This document shows, one piece after another, positions 5,019-7,858 of a DNA stretch of 7,858 bases (its first letter is position 1; every line of letters begins with the position of its first letter). The position numbers were made by a program, and so were the translations under genes. This DNA comes from Phycisphaerales bacterium (GTDB lineage: Bacteria > Planctomycetota > Phycisphaerae > Phycisphaerales > UBA1924), in the NCBI GenBank assembly GCA_025453375.1, contig JALOQT010000035.1, positions 1 through 7,858 of the forward strand. Reading direction: 5' to 3'. The notes under the pieces are model-generated. The model ran no database searches and was not told the origin of the DNA. It worked only from the letters and a program-made list of their open reading frames with translations.

Positions 5019-6632
5019 ATGCCTGCACACAAAGAACGTCAGAACAACCAAGTCCAGAGCGAGCGCACGATCCTTGCCGCCGTGCGTTTGCCTGATTCGT
5101 CCTACGACCAGCGCGATCCCTTCGGCGAGCTGGCCAGCCTCGCCGAGCAGGCCGGCGGCTTTGTCGTCGGCACACTCGAGCAGCGGCTGGATCGCCCCGT
5201 CGCCGGCACCTACATGGGTTCAGGCAAAGTCACCGAACTGCGCGACTTGTGCATCCAGCTCAACGCCTCGATGGTCATCTTCGACCACGAACTCTCCCCC
5301 CGCCAGATCGCCAACATCGAAGAGGTCGTCGGCGTCAAAATCCTCGACCGCAGCGAACTGATCCTGGACATCTTCGCCAGCCGCGCCACGACCGTCGAAG
5401 CCAAACTGCAAGTCGAACTCGCCCAGCTCGAATACACCTACCCCCGCCTCCGCGCGATGTGGAGCCACCTTGAGCGCATCGTCGGCGCCGGCGGCATCGC
5501 AGGCGTCGGCACGCGCGGGCCGGGCGAACAGCAGTTGGAAATCGACCGTCGCCTCGCCCAGCGCAAGGAACTGGCCCTCCGCGCACGCCTGGCCGACATT
5601 CAGGACCGCCGCCGCCGCGAAGTCCGCCAGCGCAATGTCGATCACTTCACCGTCGGCATCGTCGGCTACACCAACGCCGGCAAAAGCACCCTCTTTAACA
5701 CCCTCACCCCCGGCGGCGCCTACGCCGACGATCGCCTCTTCGCGACCCTCACGACCCGCACCCGCGACTGGGACCTCGGCGGCGGCGTGCGCGTCCTGCT
5801 CTCCGACACCGTCGGCTTCGTCCGCGACCTGCCCCACAACCTCGTCGCCAGTTTCCGCGCCACGCTCGAAGAAGCGACGCACGCGAACCTCCTCCTGATC
5901 GTCATGGACGTGGCCGACCCCGCTGCCGAGCTGCACTTTGACACCGTCAACCGCACGCTCGACGCAATCTTCAGCGAAGTGATCGACGCCGAACGCCGAG
6001 CGGGCATCGCGCCCGATGATCCCCAGGCCTTTCACCCGCCGCAGCGCCTGCTGCTGCTCAACAAGGTCGACAAACTTCGCGACAACAAAGAAATCCTGAT
6101 CTGGCAGAACCGCGTCGAACTCAGCGGCGGCCAGCCCCTCTCCCACAGCCCAGCCGCGCCCACGACCAAGTCATCCACCAAGCGCAGCACGCCTGCCAAC
6201 ACCAACACCGGCCCCCACACCGGCCCCCACACTGGGCACTACATCGGCGTCATCCCCATCGAGGCCCGCAACGCCGCCCACCCAGGCATGGCCCACCTGC
6301 GCGACCTGGTCCTGCAGCACGCCCAGGGCGGCGTCGAGGACCTGCTCATCACCGTCCCCCTCAGCGAGCCACGCACCATCCACACCCTCGAAACCCGCGG
6401 CACCGTCCTGGCCCGCACCTACAGCGACGCCTCGCCAGACCTGCCCCCCGCCGTCACCCTCCACGTCCGCATCGGCACCCGCCAACTCAGCCAACTCCGC
6501 TCCCACGGCGCGACGATGCACATCACACCCCACCACCCCCCCGCCGCGCCACTTCCCAAGCCGCGCAGCACCTCCCGCACCAAGCCCAAGGCCAGCAAGC
6601 CCGCGAGCAAGACGCGGGCGAAGAAGGGATGA
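5019..6632 (+). CDS. hflX: HflX, ribosome-associated GTPase
   Basis: HflX binds the 50S subunit and splits stalled ribosomes in the cytoplasm, coupled to GTP hydrolysis (known for the family). I chose ATG 5019 (537 residues) because the in-frame starts 4986, 4992 and 5010 fall inside an octamer repeat; conserved sequence begins at about residue 16 (ERTILAAVRLP). The N-terminal HflX domain includes GTYMGSGKVTEL (63-74) and the family signature GTRGPGEQQLEIDRR (164-178), followed by a basic coiled linker. The G domain shows G1 GYTNAGKST (216-224), the switch-I region FATLTTRTR (241-249), G3 DTVGF (263-267) and G4 NKVD (348-351). The product is over 100 residues longer than E. coli HflX (426). 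The extra length comes from a low-complexity insert at about 369-407 (tandem GPHT), a smaller one before G4, and a Lys/Pro-rich tail. The G5 position reads IEARN instead of a canonical SA(K). The last codons and stop lie inside a repeat. Confidence 0.95.
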   Translation: MPAHKERQNNQVQSERTILAAVRLPDSSYDQRDPFGELASLAEQAGGFVVGTLEQRLDRPVAGTYMGSGKVTELRDLCIQLNASMVIFDHELSPRQIANIEEVVGVKILDRSELILDIFASRATTVEAKLQVELAQLEYTYPRLRAMWSHLERIVGAGGIAGVGTRGPGEQQLEIDRRLAQRKELALRARLADIQDRRRREVRQRNVDHFTVGIVGYTNAGKSTLFNTLTPGGAYADDRLFATLTTRTRDWDLGGGVRVLLSDTVGFVRDLPHNLVASFRATLEEATHANLLLIVMDVADPAAELHFDTVNRTLDAIFSEVIDAERRAGIAPDDPQAFHPPQRLLLLNKVDKLRDNKEILIWQNRVELSGGQPLSHSPAAPTTKSSTKRSTPANTNTGPHTGPHTGHYIGVIPIEARNAAHPGMAHLRDLVLQHAQGGVEDLLITVPLSEPRTIHTLETRGTVLARTYSDASPDLPPAVTLHVRIGTRQLSQLRSHGATMHITPHHPPAAPLPKPRSTSRTKPKASKPASKTRAKKG

Positions 6633-6665
6633 GGGATCGAGGGATAAGGGAAGAGGGATCGAGAA
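6622..6665. repeat. Purine-rich degenerate tandem repeat, copy 2, spanning the hflX stop codon
   Basis: AGAAGGGATGAGGGAT (6622-6637), GGGATAAGGGA (6641-6651) and AGGGATCGAGAA (6654-6665) match copy 1 at 4734-4769 exactly and in the same order, with different spacing. The hflX codons for its last residues (KKG) and the TGA at 6630-6632 are made of this repeat. Confidence 0.7.
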
Positions 6666-6675
6666 AACCCGCGTG

Positions 6676-6696
6676 GGGCAGGTTTTCAACCTGCCC
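6676..6696. repeat. Perfect 9-bp hairpin downstream of hflX
   Basis: GGGCAGGTT (6676-6684) and AACCTGCCC (6688-6696) enclose a TTC loop, 43 bp after the hflX stop. It could end transcripts from either convergent gene or be another dispersed palindrome. There is no T-run on the + strand after it (GAAACTG). On the - strand it is followed by CCACGCGGGTTTTC, which offers a short T-run about 10 nt beyond the stem. Confidence 0.45.
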
Positions 6697-6775
6697 GAAA
6701 CTGTCGATGACCCCCGATCGATTGACGCCCACTCATCCATCAAAGACAGCCAACACATCGTGCAACCCGTCTCTT

Positions 6776-6815
6776 CATTTGGCCATTTGGCCATTTGCCG
6801 CTTTGGCCATTTGCC
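6776..6815. repeat. 8-bp tandem array (CATTTGGC consensus), copy 2
   Basis: Five units lie in exact 8-bp register: CATTTGGC, CATTTGGC, CATTTGCC, GCTTTGGC and CATTTGCC. The array ends 6 bp before the stop codon of the - strand FtsQ-like gene (TCA at 6822-6824). Read as the complementary strand it is GCCAAATG repeated, which spells an eight-residue repeat of the WPNGQMAK kind when translated. I regard it as non-coding. Confidence 0.75.
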
Positions 6816-6821
6816 TCCCCC

Positions 6822-7847
6822 TCACCGCCGCGCCACGTCGCGCCCCGCGCCGTCGCCGCTCGGCTCCGGTGATGCGCGGCCATCTGGCCCGTTCGGTCGT
6901 CCATTGGGCAGCGGCGCCGGCGCCACCGGCGGCGCCGCCACATCCCCCGCGGTGTCGGTCGTGATCCCGGCCGGAAGAGAGATATCAATCCGTCGCCGCC
7001 CCGCGTCGATCCGCTTGCCATACGCCGGGCTGGACCGCATCGCCTGCAGCCGCGCCAGTTTGGTCTCGTTGGAGGCCTCGGCGGCGTTGGACTTCTCCGG
7101 GTGGCCGCCCCAGATCACCCGCGCATTGCTGCTGGTGACGATCTGCAGTTGCTGCCTGGGCGTGTTGTACAGCCCGACATCCACACCCACGACCTGCTGA
7201 TTCGGCCCGACAAATGTCGGCTCATGGCGGCTCAGCAGTGCCAGCAGCGCCAGCCCCGCCTGCACATCGCCGCCCGCCCACATCTCGCCGTTCTTGATCG
7301 GTGCCGGCTGGCTGGGGTTGACGATCACCGGCAGCCCGCTCGCGCCGGCTGGATACATGATCGGCAGCAGCTCGCCCCGCGCCGTCACCAGCCGATCCGT
7401 ATCGAGCTCGCGCACAACCGCCACCGGCACGCGCCACTCCCCCAGCACGACGACCTGCCCATTGGGCCGCCGCTCGATCCGCTCGATGCTGCGGAACCAC
7501 CCCGTCAGCATCAGCCGCTGGGCCATCCGTCCGAGCGAGGCGTGGTCCAGCGGGTCGCCGCTGAGGTTGCGCAGTGCCAGCGTCTCAATATCATTGCGAA
7601 TCTCCGGCGGCAGCAAGTCCGTCGGCGCACCCCGACCATCCGTCACCTTCGGGAAGTTGATGACCACCGAGGGCGCCTCGATCGTCCGCACCTGCCGCGC
7701 CCGCGCCATGAGCTTGTCAGCCCCGAACGCCAGCCCCCCGACCACTGCCGCGGCCAGCCCGATCGACACCGCCGTGCTCCAGCCAGCGTCCGCCGAAAAC
7801 GGCCACAACGCCCGCACCCAGCCCAACTTGCCCTTGCGCTTGCCCAT
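6822..7847 (-). CDS. FtsQ/DivIB-like bitopic protein with POTRA-type domain
   Basis: The predicted product has 341 residues, starting at the ATG complementary to 7845-7847, with a basic cytoplasmic N-terminus (MGKRKGKLGW). A single transmembrane segment spans about 24-42 (WSTAVSIGLAAAVVGGLAF). The periplasmic part follows the FtsQ order. A POTRA-like unit covers about 85-148, including LTGWFRSIERIERRPNGQV and the GEWRVPVAVV motif. A beta domain follows, with a LVTARGELLPIMY strand pair, LPVIV, LQIVTSSNARVIWGG and finally KLARLQAM before RRIDISLP (285-292). In other bacteria FtsQ/DivIB links FtsB/FtsL into the divisome and scaffolds septal peptidoglycan synthesis. The similarity is by pattern and has not been tested by a search, so I leave the symbol empty. 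The tail (about 300-341) is low-complexity Pro/Gly-rich. Upstream sequence is outside the window, so dcw-cluster context cannot be judged. Confidence 0.7.
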   Translation of the reverse strand: MGKRKGKLGWVRALWPFSADAGWSTAVSIGLAAAVVGGLAFGADKLMARARQVRTIEAPSVVINFPKVTDGRGAPTDLLPPEIRNDIETLALRNLSGDPLDHASLGRMAQRLMLTGWFRSIERIERRPNGQVVVLGEWRVPVAVVRELDTDRLVTARGELLPIMYPAGASGLPVIVNPSQPAPIKNGEMWAGGDVQAGLALLALLSRHEPTFVGPNQQVVGVDVGLYNTPRQQLQIVTSSNARVIWGGHPEKSNAAEASNETKLARLQAMRSSPAYGKRIDAGRRRIDISLPAGITTDTAGDVAAPPVAPAPLPNGRPNGPDGRASPEPSGDGAGRDVARR

Positions 7848-7858
7848 ACCCCGGGTTG

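Noticed and set aside
5220..6146. Long - strand open frame of 308 codons inside hflX
   Set aside because: It is an antisense shadow of an unmistakable HflX gene, with no recognisable motif.

Overview
This is a GC-rich window with five complete protein genes, one 5'-truncated gene and unusually repeat-laden intergenic spaces. The best guess for the source is a planctomycete of the Phycisphaerae type. The clues are: a C-terminal CPTCGYN...RCPECG zinc ribbon on a membrane protein, proline-rich N-termini, near absence of Shine-Dalgarno sequences, -10-like boxes almost touching start codons, and intergenic octamer repeats of the GGCCAAAT type. This assignment is inference from style; no rRNA or marker gene is present.

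Left part (1-2072, all + strand): the tail of a coiled-coil/MORN-like protein ends in a strong GC-rich hairpin. Next come a polytopic membrane protein with a C-terminal zinc ribbon and, 29 bp later, a small lipoprotein with a YHS/TRASH-like metal-binding domain. Bases 2073-2361 contain no gene but hold a 178-bp nested palindromic element.

Middle (2362-4663): a single-domain, six-helix voltage-gated cation channel of the bacterial NaV/CaV type (+ strand). Its pore filter TGDAWTD is acidic and looks more calcium-like than sodium-like. It converges on an AI-2E/PerM-family permease (- strand).

Right part (4664-7858): a 355-bp divergent intergenic region with several repeat types, then hflX (+ strand), a ribosome-associated GTPase with an unusual low-complexity insert between G4 and G5. 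It converges on an FtsQ/DivIB-like bitopic protein (- strand). The same two repeat families, a purine-rich GGGATAAGGG type and an 8-bp CATTTGGC type, occur in the same order and orientation on both sides of hflX and touch both of its ends.

The genes do not form an obvious single pathway. Apart from the membrane protein/lipoprotein pair they look individually transcribed. I see no defence system, CRISPR array, tRNA, rRNA or transposase. The observations most worth following are the channel filter, the nested palindrome in front of the channel, and the paired repeats around hflX.
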